From: a virus
Virus record (IMG/VR): IMGVR_UViG_3300045921_000191
Span: 1-64,000 of that record
DNA: 64,000 bases
Direction: 5' to 3' (one strand)
The notes beneath the pieces are model-generated. The model saw nothing but the letters and a program-made list of their open reading frames with translations. It had not been told where the DNA came from and ran no database searches. Numbering within the stretch: position 1 is the first letter of the stretch; each line of letters opens with the position of its first letter. Of this stretch, positions 38,947 through 46,318 are shown one piece after another. The translations under genes were made by a program, and so were the position numbers.

Positions 38947-39231
38947 CTAAACTCCTTCCTTAATGTGCGAAGACATAGGTTCTGTTGAGCGAAGAATTTG
39001 CTTTAACGCTGCTACAGAACTAGCATCCTTGAAAAGTTCTTTCCTGTCAAGTAGTGCTGCTGCTAAAATTGGTCCAGTGATATCTTCTTTACTTTTAGCA
39101 TCTTCTACTTTGAGATCTACGCCATTACGCAACAAGACAATAAGACCAGTCAAGGTAGTATAGCTAGACGCTTTGGTATCGTAGAGTTTTCGGTTAGAGT
39201 AACGCTTGATAACAACTTGTGTGTTTTCCAT
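38947..39231 (-). CDS. PhaR-like PHA/PHB accumulation regulator domain protein, 94 aa
   Basis: Residues 6-55 match the DNA-binding N-terminal domain of PhaR-type polyhydroxyalkanoate regulators: VVIKRYSNRKLYDTKASSYT, then a segment of the type LxxLVRxGVDLKVEDAKSKE, then DITGPILAAAL. Y-S-N-R-K-L-Y-D-T is the diagnostic motif. In bacteria PhaR represses phasin and PHA genes and also binds PHA granules. Here the protein is short, in a replication operon. It may act as a phage regulator or rewire host carbon storage. It starts 2 bases from its neighbour. Confidence 0.75.
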   Translation of the reverse strand: MENTQVVIKRYSNRKLYDTKASSYTTLTGLIVLLRNGVDLKVEDAKSKEDITGPILAAALLDRKELFKDASSVAALKQILRSTEPMSSHIKEGV

Positions 39232-39233
39232 AA

Positions 39234-39884
39234 TTAAGCTCCTGCTCCGCGAGTAAATCGTGATCCACTCTTAAACGGACGCGATGAACGAAGTGGGGTT
39301 TTATCCTCGGATGAATCTTCGTTCGATGACTCTTCCTTTGCCTCTTCTTTTTCAGAAGATTTAGTTTCTTTGCTTTCTGACGATCTAGAAGAAAAACGTG
39401 AACTCTTTGGAGCTTCTTCTTCAGAAGCTTCTGGAGCTGCTACTTTTTCTTCTTCTTTCTTTTCTTTAGAGGAACGATTAAACCATCCACCTTTCTTTTC
39501 TTCTTTAGCATCTTCTTTTTTAGAAGAACCAAAACGAGAAGCGCCTTCTTCGCGTTCTTGGAATTGTTCAATCTCTTCAGCAGAAGCAAGACCTTTCTTA
39601 ACTTCATATCCAAGGATAGCAAGAGCGCGACCAATTGCTACCGTTTCGGCTTTTTCAGAAGCCTTTTTACCGTTCTCAGTCACATCTGCATGGCCTGAAG
39701 CAGCAGCTAGGCTAGGGAAAAGTTTAGCTTCTTCGTAGTTACGAAATACTACAGCCTTAAAATACTCGCCGTCAGCGGTTTTTTCTCGGAAGGTAGTAAT
39801 CATTCCTTGTTTGTGCTCTTCTCGGAACTTCGCGATGCGCTCATGCACACCCACGTAATTATCTTTATCGAAATATTGACTCAT
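39234..39884 (-). CDS. possible Rad52/Erf-like ssDNA annealing protein, 216 aa
   Basis: Residues 1-115 look like a compact recombination domain: VHERIAKFREEHKQGMITTF, EYFKAVVFRNYEEAKLFPSL and KASEKAETVAIGRALAILGY, the last resembling the helix motif (E-x-A-E-T-x-A-I-G-R-A-L) of Rad52/DdrA/Erf-type annealing proteins. The C-terminal 100 residues are disordered, Ser/Glu/Lys-rich. It lies between the PhaR-like gene and the PD-(D/E)XK nuclease, the usual pairing of annealing protein and exonuclease. The family call is moderate. Confidence 0.55.
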   Translation of the reverse strand: MSQYFDKDNYVGVHERIAKFREEHKQGMITTFREKTADGEYFKAVVFRNYEEAKLFPSLAAASGHADVTENGKKASEKAETVAIGRALAILGYEVKKGLASAEEIEQFQEREEGASRFGSSKKEDAKEEKKGGWFNRSSKEKKEEEKVAAPEASEEEAPKSSRFSSRSSESKETKSSEKEEAKEESSNEDSSEDKTPLRSSRPFKSGSRFTRGAGA

Positions 39885-39885
39885 T

Positions 39886-41052
39886 TCAGTCTCCTTTTTG
39901 GTGCTTAGGTTTGATCTCTTTTATTTTATCAAGCGGCTTACCGTTCCAACAGTGATCATAAAATTCACAGCGCCGACCATATTGCATACAGCTATTAGGA
40001 TTTTTAAAGTTAATCTCGTTTTTCACTGCTACTAGAACATTTGAATAGTCTTCCATCTGGGAATCCAGCTCAGACTCTTTCATAGTTTTAGTAAGCAATT
40101 GACAAACAGCTTTTAACTTAGGGATCAAATAAGAGCCTTTACAATCTTTTTGAGTACAATTTCTAGCTTTGCTACCGTGAGGTCGAACGTGTCCGCAAGT
40201 GTCGCAGCTAACCGAGTCGTTCTTCAATTTCTTGACAAGAACAAGGTAGCCTACATCTAATGAACCGATCTTCTTACTAAGCGCTGAAGCGTACGTTTTT
40301 AATTGTTCACTCGTATTGATATTATGGGAAGTATACTCTGCTGCGGCAGTTTTGCAATCTAAAACTACAGGAAACTCTTTACTCTTAAATTTAACTACGT
40401 AATCCACGTATCCGACAATCTCATCGCCGTCGTTATTGGTAATAGAAACTCTATATTGACAAGCAGGGACTCCATCGATCTCTACCAGATATTCAAAATC
40501 TGGCATAATATCATTCCACAATGCGGTCAGCATTAGAGCTGCTCGTTCTGCTAGAGATAGCCAGTGAATTCTTGCATAAAAGCGTTTTCGTTCCAAGCTA
40601 ACTTTATATCCGTTATCGAAGTCTGAATAAATCTCTGCAATAATAGACTGCCAAGTAACTACTTTAGCTTTGCCGTCTTTATCTGGACGAGTAGCGTTAA
40701 ACTCTTCTGGAACTAATTCCGTTGCCCAATCTTTGATAAGATCGGCATGTTGAACCAATAATGACTCGTCTAAGTCTGATTTAAAGTATTCTACTTCTGG
40801 ATTATCAAAAATTGGAGAAGCTCTGGATGGCTGATCTACGTTCTCGGTTTCCCAGTTACGATCAAACTCTGCAATGGAATCTTTCAAATCGGCGCCCTTG
40901 AACATAGCAGTAACGCCCGCCTCGACAGCCGTTCCAAATGCAAAGTACGAGGGACGGCCAGTTGACTGGTACTGTTTTGAAAGATAGTACTTAGTAGGAC
41001 ACGCCTTAAACGTGTTGGCCGCTGAGTAGCTTAATTTGACTGGCTTACTCAT
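39886..41052 (-). CDS. PD-(D/E)XK nuclease, Cas4/RecB-like, 388 aa
   Basis: LSYSAANTFKACPTKYYLSK at the start and NSCMQYGRRCEFYDHCW near the end are the split Cys set (one plus three) of Cas4/AddB-type Fe-S nucleases. The catalytic core is IVGYVDYVVKFKSKEFPVVL, then DCKTAAAEY (Asp and D-x-K motif). An internal zinc-finger-like insert (CDTCGHVRPHGSKARNC, then CTQKDC) precedes the C-terminal part. It should resect DNA ends to give ssDNA for the annealing protein or RecA-like recombinase. The start overlaps the GroEL stop. Confidence 0.75.
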   Translation of the reverse strand: MSKPVKLSYSAANTFKACPTKYYLSKQYQSTGRPSYFAFGTAVEAGVTAMFKGADLKDSIAEFDRNWETENVDQPSRASPIFDNPEVEYFKSDLDESLLVQHADLIKDWATELVPEEFNATRPDKDGKAKVVTWQSIIAEIYSDFDNGYKVSLERKRFYARIHWLSLAERAALMLTALWNDIMPDFEYLVEIDGVPACQYRVSITNNDGDEIVGYVDYVVKFKSKEFPVVLDCKTAAAEYTSHNINTSEQLKTYASALSKKIGSLDVGYLVLVKKLKNDSVSCDTCGHVRPHGSKARNCTQKDCKGSYLIPKLKAVCQLLTKTMKESELDSQMEDYSNVLVAVKNEINFKNPNSCMQYGRRCEFYDHCWNGKPLDKIKEIKPKHQKGD

Positions 41053-42713
41053 TCCAGTCCCATCATAGCCAAGGGATTAGGCTTACCTTCGTTTGAGCTA
41101 GCGGCAAGAACTACCGCACCACCCGTGGTTAGTAGTAGGCCAGCAATTGATACTGCGTTCTCAAGAGCAGATTTGGCCACTTTTGCTGGATCAACAATTC
41201 CAGATTCCAAAAGATTGCAAAAGACTTTACGCCTAGCGTCAAATCCTTTGCCAAGTTCAGTCGATCCTAATTGATGAAGGATTACCGCAGGATCAAGGCC
41301 AGTATTAGTAATGATTTGTTTAATCGGTGCTTGAAGAGCTTCTTGCATGATCTTTCCAGCAATCGTATTGGTATTGATTTCTTTTGAAATCTCAAAGAAA
41401 GTCGATCCTCCGCCTGGAAGAATACCTTCTTGAATAGCCACGCGAGCTGCACAAAGCGCGTCCTCGATACGATCTTTTTTCTCAAGCATCTCAAGTTCGG
41501 TCTCACCGCCTGCGCGAATAATAGCAATACCGCCTACAAGCTTACCAATTCGGATACGAAGATTTTCTTGATCGAATTCGTATTGTTTAATCTCAAGGCC
41601 CTTTTTAAGATCATCCACGCGAGATAGAATTGCTTCCTCATCACCTGCACCTTTAAAAATCACAGTCTCTTCTGATCCAACTTCAACTTTATCGCAAGAA
41701 CCTAAATCGTCAGAAGAACCATCTTTTAGTTCTCTAATTCCTTTAGAAAAAACTTTACCGCCTGTAAGAACCGCGATGTCTTCCAAAATCTCAGTGATTG
41801 CATTGGGACTTCCGTCAAATGGAGCTTTGATAGCTACGATTGGAAGTTTACCTTGAACTCGGTTAGCTAGGAGCATGTTCTTTACGTCATCTGAGAAATC
41901 AGAAGCGATAATAAGAAATGGAACTGGTTTTTGAATTTGACCACTTTGAGGGTCAACTTCCATTACACTCATCATGAGTTTTGCAAGCTCATGAAGCTCT
42001 GAAAGTTTGCCGTTATAAAGAAGCACTGCTGGCTTCTCTAGCTGCGCACAGTCTTTAACCTTGTCAGTAACAAAGTGTGTTCCGAATGGTCCAAAAGACT
42101 TCCAGCCCTTTTTGTAGACCGCACCTTGTACGACACTCAACTCAGTATGACGTGAGTTGGCGTCCTCGACTGTAACGTGCCCATCTTCTCCGACTTGCTC
42201 TAGAGCATCGGAAACGATTTGAGCGATCTCTTCTTCTCCGTTCGCGGAGATTTTAGCAACGTTATAAACGTCCTTGAGACCCACTGGGATTTTACGCTCA
42301 TCGATTTTTGCGATGATTTCGTTTTTAATAGCTTTGAGTTCGTCGTAAAGCTGAATACCGTTCATTCCACGAGCGAGTTGCGAATAGCCAGCTTTAAAAA
42401 TAGCTTCGGCAAGTACAATGGCGGTAGTCGTTCCGTCGCCAGCTTGATTTACGGTATTCTTAGCAACTTGAAGAACGGCTTTAGCTATGGTGGACATAGC
42501 GTGATCTTTAAAATCTACAGATTCAGCGACAGTCACTCCGTCTTTAGTAATGAGTGGTCCGATTGGCGAGCCGTCTGAATTTTGCCCAGTGCGCTGGATA
42601 ATAATAGGATTCCCACCTGGGCCTAGGGTCGCTTTAACAACGCTTGCCATCTCTTCTACAGCAGCGAGAGCTTTCTTTTTGGAAGCATCAGAACTGAGAA
42701 TTGTCTTGCTCAT
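41049..42713 (-). CDS. GroEL-type chaperonin, 554 aa
   Basis: Full-length group I chaperonin: VVKATLGPGGNPIIIQ, the ATP motif GDGTTTAIVLAEAI with its Asp, KISANGEEEIAQIVSDAL, IRAGGETELEMLEKKDRIED and ALCAARVAIQEGILPGGG. Length is like E. coli GroEL (548). The C-terminus ends NPLAMMGLE rather than the usual Gly-Gly-Met repeat. No GroES-like gene is visible in the window, so it may work alone, as the known phiEL chaperonin does, or use the host GroES. It probably folds phage structural proteins. The start overlaps the upstream small gene (ATGA). Confidence 0.92.
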   Translation of the reverse strand: MSKTILSSDASKKKALAAVEEMASVVKATLGPGGNPIIIQRTGQNSDGSPIGPLITKDGVTVAESVDFKDHAMSTIAKAVLQVAKNTVNQAGDGTTTAIVLAEAIFKAGYSQLARGMNGIQLYDELKAIKNEIIAKIDERKIPVGLKDVYNVAKISANGEEEIAQIVSDALEQVGEDGHVTVEDANSRHTELSVVQGAVYKKGWKSFGPFGTHFVTDKVKDCAQLEKPAVLLYNGKLSELHELAKLMMSVMEVDPQSGQIQKPVPFLIIASDFSDDVKNMLLANRVQGKLPIVAIKAPFDGSPNAITEILEDIAVLTGGKVFSKGIRELKDGSSDDLGSCDKVEVGSEETVIFKGAGDEEAILSRVDDLKKGLEIKQYEFDQENLRIRIGKLVGGIAIIRAGGETELEMLEKKDRIEDALCAARVAIQEGILPGGGSTFFEISKEINTNTIAGKIMQEALQAPIKQIITNTGLDPAVILHQLGSTELGKGFDARRKVFCNLLESGIVDPAKVAKSALENAVSIAGLLLTTGGAVVLAASSNEGKPNPLAMMGLE

Positions 42714-42913
42714 TTGTCGCTCGCTTCCTCGACTTTAGTAGGTACGATAGCAGAAGCCATACGGTCGGCCATGGCCTGCATTTGGCGCTCGTTTAGAGTA
42801 TCAACGATGAATTTCTCAAAGTCCTCTACCATACCTTTTCGAATATGTGGAATGCTGCCTTTATTAACTTGCCCGTGAAGAAACTCTAGAACCTTAAGTT
42901 TAATATCTTGCAT
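42710..42913 (-). CDS. small protein upstream of groEL, 67 aa
   Basis: A helical, charged protein (DIKLKVLEFLHGQVNKGSIP; IVDTLNERQMQAMADRMASA) located where groES would lie in a bacterial groESL operon. It does not have the GroES mobile loop or beta-barrel pattern, so it is not called GroES. It might be a GroEL substrate or helper. It is the first gene of the long leftward operon; the divergent helicase promoter lies just upstream. Confidence 0.5.
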   Translation of the reverse strand: MQDIKLKVLEFLHGQVNKGSIPHIRKGMVEDFEKFIVDTLNERQMQAMADRMASAIVPTKVEEASDK

Positions 42914-42956
42914 ATCTTGCTTTTACACCCTTTCCTGTAGTGCGTCAACAACAATT

Positions 42957-42986
42957 TTGACAATGACAACTTACGACTAATACGCT
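42957..42986 (+). promoter_or_regulatory. rightward promoter of the split helicase gene, leaderless
   Basis: TTGACA at 42957-42962, 18-bp spacer, TACGCT at 42981-42986. An oppositely oriented TTGACG lies just to the left on the minus strand, giving back-to-back -35 boxes (GTCAA-caacaatt-TTGAC). The start codon GTG at 42998 is 11 bases after the -10, so the leader is about 5 nt. Confidence 0.55.
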
Positions 42987-42997
42987 AAGCTGATCAT

Positions 42998-44650
42998 GTG
43001 ATAAAGATAACAGTTTCTAACTCATATTGTCAAGTGGAAAACTCGACGACTTTTCAGGATGAGAAGTTTGCGAAGGAATTGTCGTATCTTGATCAGAATG
43101 TTAATTTTCAATACAACAAAAACCTAAGATACATCAAAAGCTTAAATGACAAGATTTCGTCGGATCGTTATAACTCAGCCGCTAAAGTAGGCTTTCAGAG
43201 TGAACTAAAAAGAATGCTATTCTTAACTCGCGAGCTTGAAAAGGCTCGCGTTATCTTTCTTTATAAAAATAAGAAGTTCCCTTCTGGACTTTTGCCCAGA
43301 TTCCTTGACTATTTATATTCTGAAAAAATAGACGTAGAAGTTCTTGACAAACGTAAAAAGCCTAAAACTAATCAAATTAAATTCGTGACTCAAAAGCCTC
43401 TGCCACAACTTCGTTACTGCCAAAAAGATGCCGTGAAACTCGCTGTTAGCGAGGGTCGTGGAATTCTAGTAATGCCAACTGGAGTTGGTAAGACAGTAAC
43501 TGCGGTTAAGATTGTCTGGGAACTAGGTCTTCCTACTTTGTTCGTGGCTCCTAGTAAATCAATTGCTGAAATGATGTTTGACACTATGACTGAGTTTTTT
43601 GGTAAAGGGAAAGTGGAAAAGATCACCTCGAAGACCAAAGTCACTAAGAAGCCAATTGGCATCTGTAATATTCAAGGACTTATCAAGGTTCCACCTTCAG
43701 CCGTGAAACAGTTTCAAGTAGTTGTAATTGATGAATTTCATCATTGTCTAGTAGGTGGGACTAAGCTTTTTACTGATAAAGGGGTAAAAAGTATTAAACA
43801 AGTCTTTGATTTTGAAGAGGAGATTAAAGTATTAAGCTTTGACAAACAAGCCAAGCAGTTTGAATTTAAAAAGGTTTTGAATAAATTTGAATACAACGCT
43901 CCTACCAGCTTTATTAAAATCCATTTAGATAATGGTAAAAAGTTAGTTCTTACAGAAGACCATTTAGTATTAACGAATACAGGTTATAAAAAAGCAAAAG
44001 AACTCAAATGCACCGATATTCTAATCGACGGTAAATATACGTGCTTTATTTGCAATAAAAATTTTGAAGATGAGTGTTCTTTAGGCGGTCATATAGCTGG
44101 GCACTTGACTCCTACGGAAGTTAAATTGGAAAATGCTAAACGAATGCTAGCGAGTCCAAATTGGAATTCAGAAAAGGCTAGAAAATTAAATAGCAAATCT
44201 AAAATGGGTGATAAAAATCCTTCAAAAAGGCCAGAAGTTAGAAAGAAAAAAAGCGAATCTCAAAAGCGCTGGTTTAACTCCCTATCTTCTGAGGAAAAAG
44301 CTTGGAGAATTCAAACATTCGTAAATGCACCACTTCAAGGACTTAGAAAAGGTCCTACCTCTTTGGAAAGAAGAATCATAGAATTAAATATTAAGGATCT
44401 TAGATTTGTTGGAGACGGAAGTTTGTGGTTTAAATCTAAAAATAGATATCTAAATCCAGATTTCATAAAAGGAAATAAAGTTATTGAAGTAGGAGATGTG
44501 GAATTTTGGCATTCACAGGAAGATATAGAAGAAAGAATCAAATTACTAGCTAATGTAGGTCTAGAGTGTTTATATCTCACTTCTGATCAATTAAAATTGT
44601 TAAATAATGATGATCTTAAGAAAGTTGTACAGGAATATCTAAATGGCTAA
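42998..44650 (+). CDS. UvsW-like helicase N-part + intein N-half + Vsr-like homing endonuclease, 550 aa
   Basis: Residues 1-249 are the N-terminal half of a superfamily 2 helicase of UvsW/Rad25 type: LRYCQKDAVKLAV, Walker A PTGVGKT (160-166), and VVVIDEFHH (241-249), where the sequence is interrupted inside the DExH box. From Cys250 it is intein: CLVGGTKLFTDKGVKSI (block A) and GKKLVLTEDHLVL (block B, Thr319/His322). Then follow a C2H2 finger (Cys349, Cys352, His365, His369), a NUMOD3-like motif MGDKNPSKRPEVR (about 403-415) and a Vsr-like nuclease (LNPDF, VIEVGDVEFWH, 485-505). It starts at GTG with no ribosome site and ends in overlap with the gene for the other half. Confidence 0.85.
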   Translation: MIKITVSNSYCQVENSTTFQDEKFAKELSYLDQNVNFQYNKNLRYIKSLNDKISSDRYNSAAKVGFQSELKRMLFLTRELEKARVIFLYKNKKFPSGLLPRFLDYLYSEKIDVEVLDKRKKPKTNQIKFVTQKPLPQLRYCQKDAVKLAVSEGRGILVMPTGVGKTVTAVKIVWELGLPTLFVAPSKSIAEMMFDTMTEFFGKGKVEKITSKTKVTKKPIGICNIQGLIKVPPSAVKQFQVVVIDEFHHCLVGGTKLFTDKGVKSIKQVFDFEEEIKVLSFDKQAKQFEFKKVLNKFEYNAPTSFIKIHLDNGKKLVLTEDHLVLTNTGYKKAKELKCTDILIDGKYTCFICNKNFEDECSLGGHIAGHLTPTEVKLENAKRMLASPNWNSEKARKLNSKSKMGDKNPSKRPEVRKKKSESQKRWFNSLSSEEKAWRIQTFVNAPLQGLRKGPTSLERRIIELNIKDLRFVGDGSLWFKSKNRYLNPDFIKGNKVIEVGDVEFWHSQEDIEERIKLLANVGLECLYLTSDQLKLLNNDDLKKVVQEYLNG

Positions 44651-45473
44651 GATTTTGAAAATAGAAAGAATTGCAAATTCTTACGAACTAGATCAATACA
44701 GAACTCGTCGCATTTATTCTAAAGTATACGATATCGAAGTAGAAAAGAATTCAAATTTTGTTGCAAATGGAATAGTAGTTCATAACTCAGCCGCTGAAAC
44801 ATATCAAGAGGTTAACGAGAAGCTTTTGAACGAGGCCTACTTCCGCATTGGTCTAACGGCCACTAACTTCAGGAACGACGGCGCAGATCTTGCACTAGAG
44901 GCTGTTTTGAGCGAAGTCCTTTATGAATATACGGTTAAGCAAGCTTTTGAAGATGGCTTCTTGGTTAGGCCCAAATTTAACATTATACCTATCTCATTCC
45001 CCTCTGAGGGCAAATATCAGGACGTTTACCGCCAAGGTATCGTTGAGAACGTTCAGCGCAACAGAGTCATCTCAGAGCTTGCTATAGAGCATAAGAAAGA
45101 CTCTGTGATTATTTTAGTTCAACAAATTGAACATGGGGAATTGTTAAAAGGTTTGATTCCAGGTTCAGAGTTTATTAATGGTCAGGAAAAAGACACCATG
45201 CGTCAGAAGGCTATGGCCGACTTTCGTAAAGGAAAGCTCAAGTGTTTGATTGGTACTTCAGTGATTGGAGAAGGTGTTGACCTTCCAATTGCAAACGTGC
45301 TCATCATGGCTGGTGGTGGAAAGGCCAGGAGTCAGATCATTCAGAATATCGGTAGAGTATTAAGACTTTATCCTGGTAAAGATGGTGCTTTGATTTACGA
45401 CTTCACAGATCAAGATGGCTCGTTTCTTCAAGAGCATTCAATGCTTCGTCGTGAAGTTTATTCAGGATATTAA
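44643..45473 (+). CDS. intein C-half + UvsW-like helicase C-part, 276 aa
   Basis: Residues 1-48 are a split-intein C-half: after MAKILKIERI, block F reads VYDIEVEKNSNFVANGIVVHN with the terminal His47-Asn48; Ser49 is the first residue after the splice point. Residues 49-276 complete the helicase: SAAETYQEVNEKLL, RIGLTATNF (motif III), a RecA2 domain, GTSVIGEGVDLP (motif V) and IIQNIGRVLRLYPG (motif VI). Joined after splicing, the junction reads VIDEFHH-SAAETY, restoring an intact DExH box in a protein of about 477 residues. The ATG overlaps the upstream stop by 8 bases; AGGAA lies 7 nt before it. Confidence 0.85.
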   Translation: MAKILKIERIANSYELDQYRTRRIYSKVYDIEVEKNSNFVANGIVVHNSAAETYQEVNEKLLNEAYFRIGLTATNFRNDGADLALEAVLSEVLYEYTVKQAFEDGFLVRPKFNIIPISFPSEGKYQDVYRQGIVENVQRNRVISELAIEHKKDSVIILVQQIEHGELLKGLIPGSEFINGQEKDTMRQKAMADFRKGKLKCLIGTSVIGEGVDLPIANVLIMAGGGKARSQIIQNIGRVLRLYPGKDGALIYDFTDQDGSFLQEHSMLRREVYSGY

Positions 45474-45773
45474 AAGGTAAGCTATAGCTTTATTTAGAAG
45501 CTTTTCGCTGTCTTTAAACATTCCTAGACCTACGTTGCATTTTCTGCACAATAGGCCTCTAGTTTTGCCAGACTGGCGATTGTGATCTATACAGATCTTA
45601 TCTTTTGGAACAAAATCTTCGCAGATAGCGCATTTTCCTAGCTGAATTTCATACATTTTTTCAAAGTCTTCAAGACTGATCTTATATAGGTTTTTTAATT
45701 TAGACTTCCTGGCAGCTTTGGCTTGCGCAAGCGCAGGACGTTTGGAACACGATTTACACCAAGACTGTAAACC
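45462..45773 (-). pseudogene. 5'-truncated endonuclease VII-type HNH nuclease
   Basis: The frame from ATG 45656 encodes 64 residues: MYEIQLGKCAICEDFVPKDK, then ICIDHNRQSGKTRGLLCRKC and NVGLGMF, the endonuclease VII HNH core (C-x-x-C, D-H, C-x-x-C). Homologous-looking sequence continues upstream in frame without a start codon (GLQSWCKSCSKRPALAQAKA; LKNLYKISLEDFEKM) to a stop at 45774-45776, with the CKSC pair typical of these proteins, but the further N-terminus is missing. The remnant lies between the terminator of the tail operon and the split helicase gene, which suggests a decayed homing endonuclease. Confidence 0.65.
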
Positions 45774-45775
45774 TT

Positions 45776-45822
45776 ACAAAAAGCAAAACCCCCGATCACT
45801 CCTTCCTAGGATGATCGAGGGT
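45776..45822 (-). terminator. terminator of the leftward tail operon
   Basis: On the minus strand an 11-bp stem with one mismatch (45822-45812 with 45798-45788; arms ACCCTCGATCA and TGATCGGGGGT) and a 13-nt loop is followed by TTTGCTTTTTG. It lies 30 bases after the tail chaperone-like gene and ends the long transcript coming from the right. Confidence 0.8.
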
Positions 45823-45851
45823 CGCTGTCCTTTGCCGAAGCTTAGGAGGGA

Positions 45852-46259
45852 TTACGGCTGTTCAGGCCATTCAGGGTTCAGAGGATCTAGAGTATTCTCA
45901 GGAAGATCGCGAAGGTTTTGACGATAGGTCGCCCAAAGAGCTTTATCTTCAACTGAAAGAGGTGAATCAGGCAACTGAGTCCAATCACAAGCGCTCAAAC
46001 GCGTGTTGCGTTCTGCACGAAGTGAGTTCATATCTTGCTCAGCAGCAGCCTCTTGAAGTGCAGCATCGACTTGCAGTTCCAACTCGTTTTCTTCATTTAG
46101 AACAGCTTTCATTGCTCTGGGATCGCCAGAAGCTAATTCCAAGTGAGCAAACTGTTCAGGTTGACCCCAAGGTCCACCATACATTCCCTGATTGGCTTCT
46201 TCGGCATCATACCAGCTTGCGATTTCGAGGGTTTCTTTGTTTACGATTGCTACTTTCAT
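45852..46259 (-). CDS. tail assembly chaperone-like protein, 135 aa
   Basis: The C-terminal half carries the motif of phage tail-fibre assembly proteins: RNTRLSACDWTQLPDSPLS, then VEDKALWATYRQNLRDLPE, seen in the Phage_tail_APC group. The N-terminus is a small beta domain (VAIVNKETLEIASWYDAEEA). Such proteins help fold or attach tail fibres. It is the last gene of the fibre operon, downstream of the three adhesin-like genes, which fits. Ribosome site AAGGAGAAAAGAA. Confidence 0.7.
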   Translation of the reverse strand: MKVAIVNKETLEIASWYDAEEANQGMYGGPWGQPEQFAHLELASGDPRAMKAVLNEENELELQVDAALQEAAAEQDMNSLRAERNTRLSACDWTQLPDSPLSVEDKALWATYRQNLRDLPENTLDPLNPEWPEQP

Positions 46260-46295
46260 TTCTTTTCTCCTTCGAGCTACTAGCTCTTAATTAAA

Positions 46296-46316
46296 CCCAC
46301 TAATTTTGTGGGCGTT
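46296..46316 (-). terminator. weak hairpin after the 354-aa fibre gene
   Basis: On the minus strand CCCAC-aaaatta-GTGGG (46312-46296) is followed by TTTAATTAAG. It may attenuate transcription before the last gene of the operon. Confidence 0.45.
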
Positions 46317-46318
46317 GT

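Noticed and set aside
42710-42913. GroES candidate next to groEL
   Set aside because: No beta-barrel pattern and no mobile-loop motif; sequence is helical.
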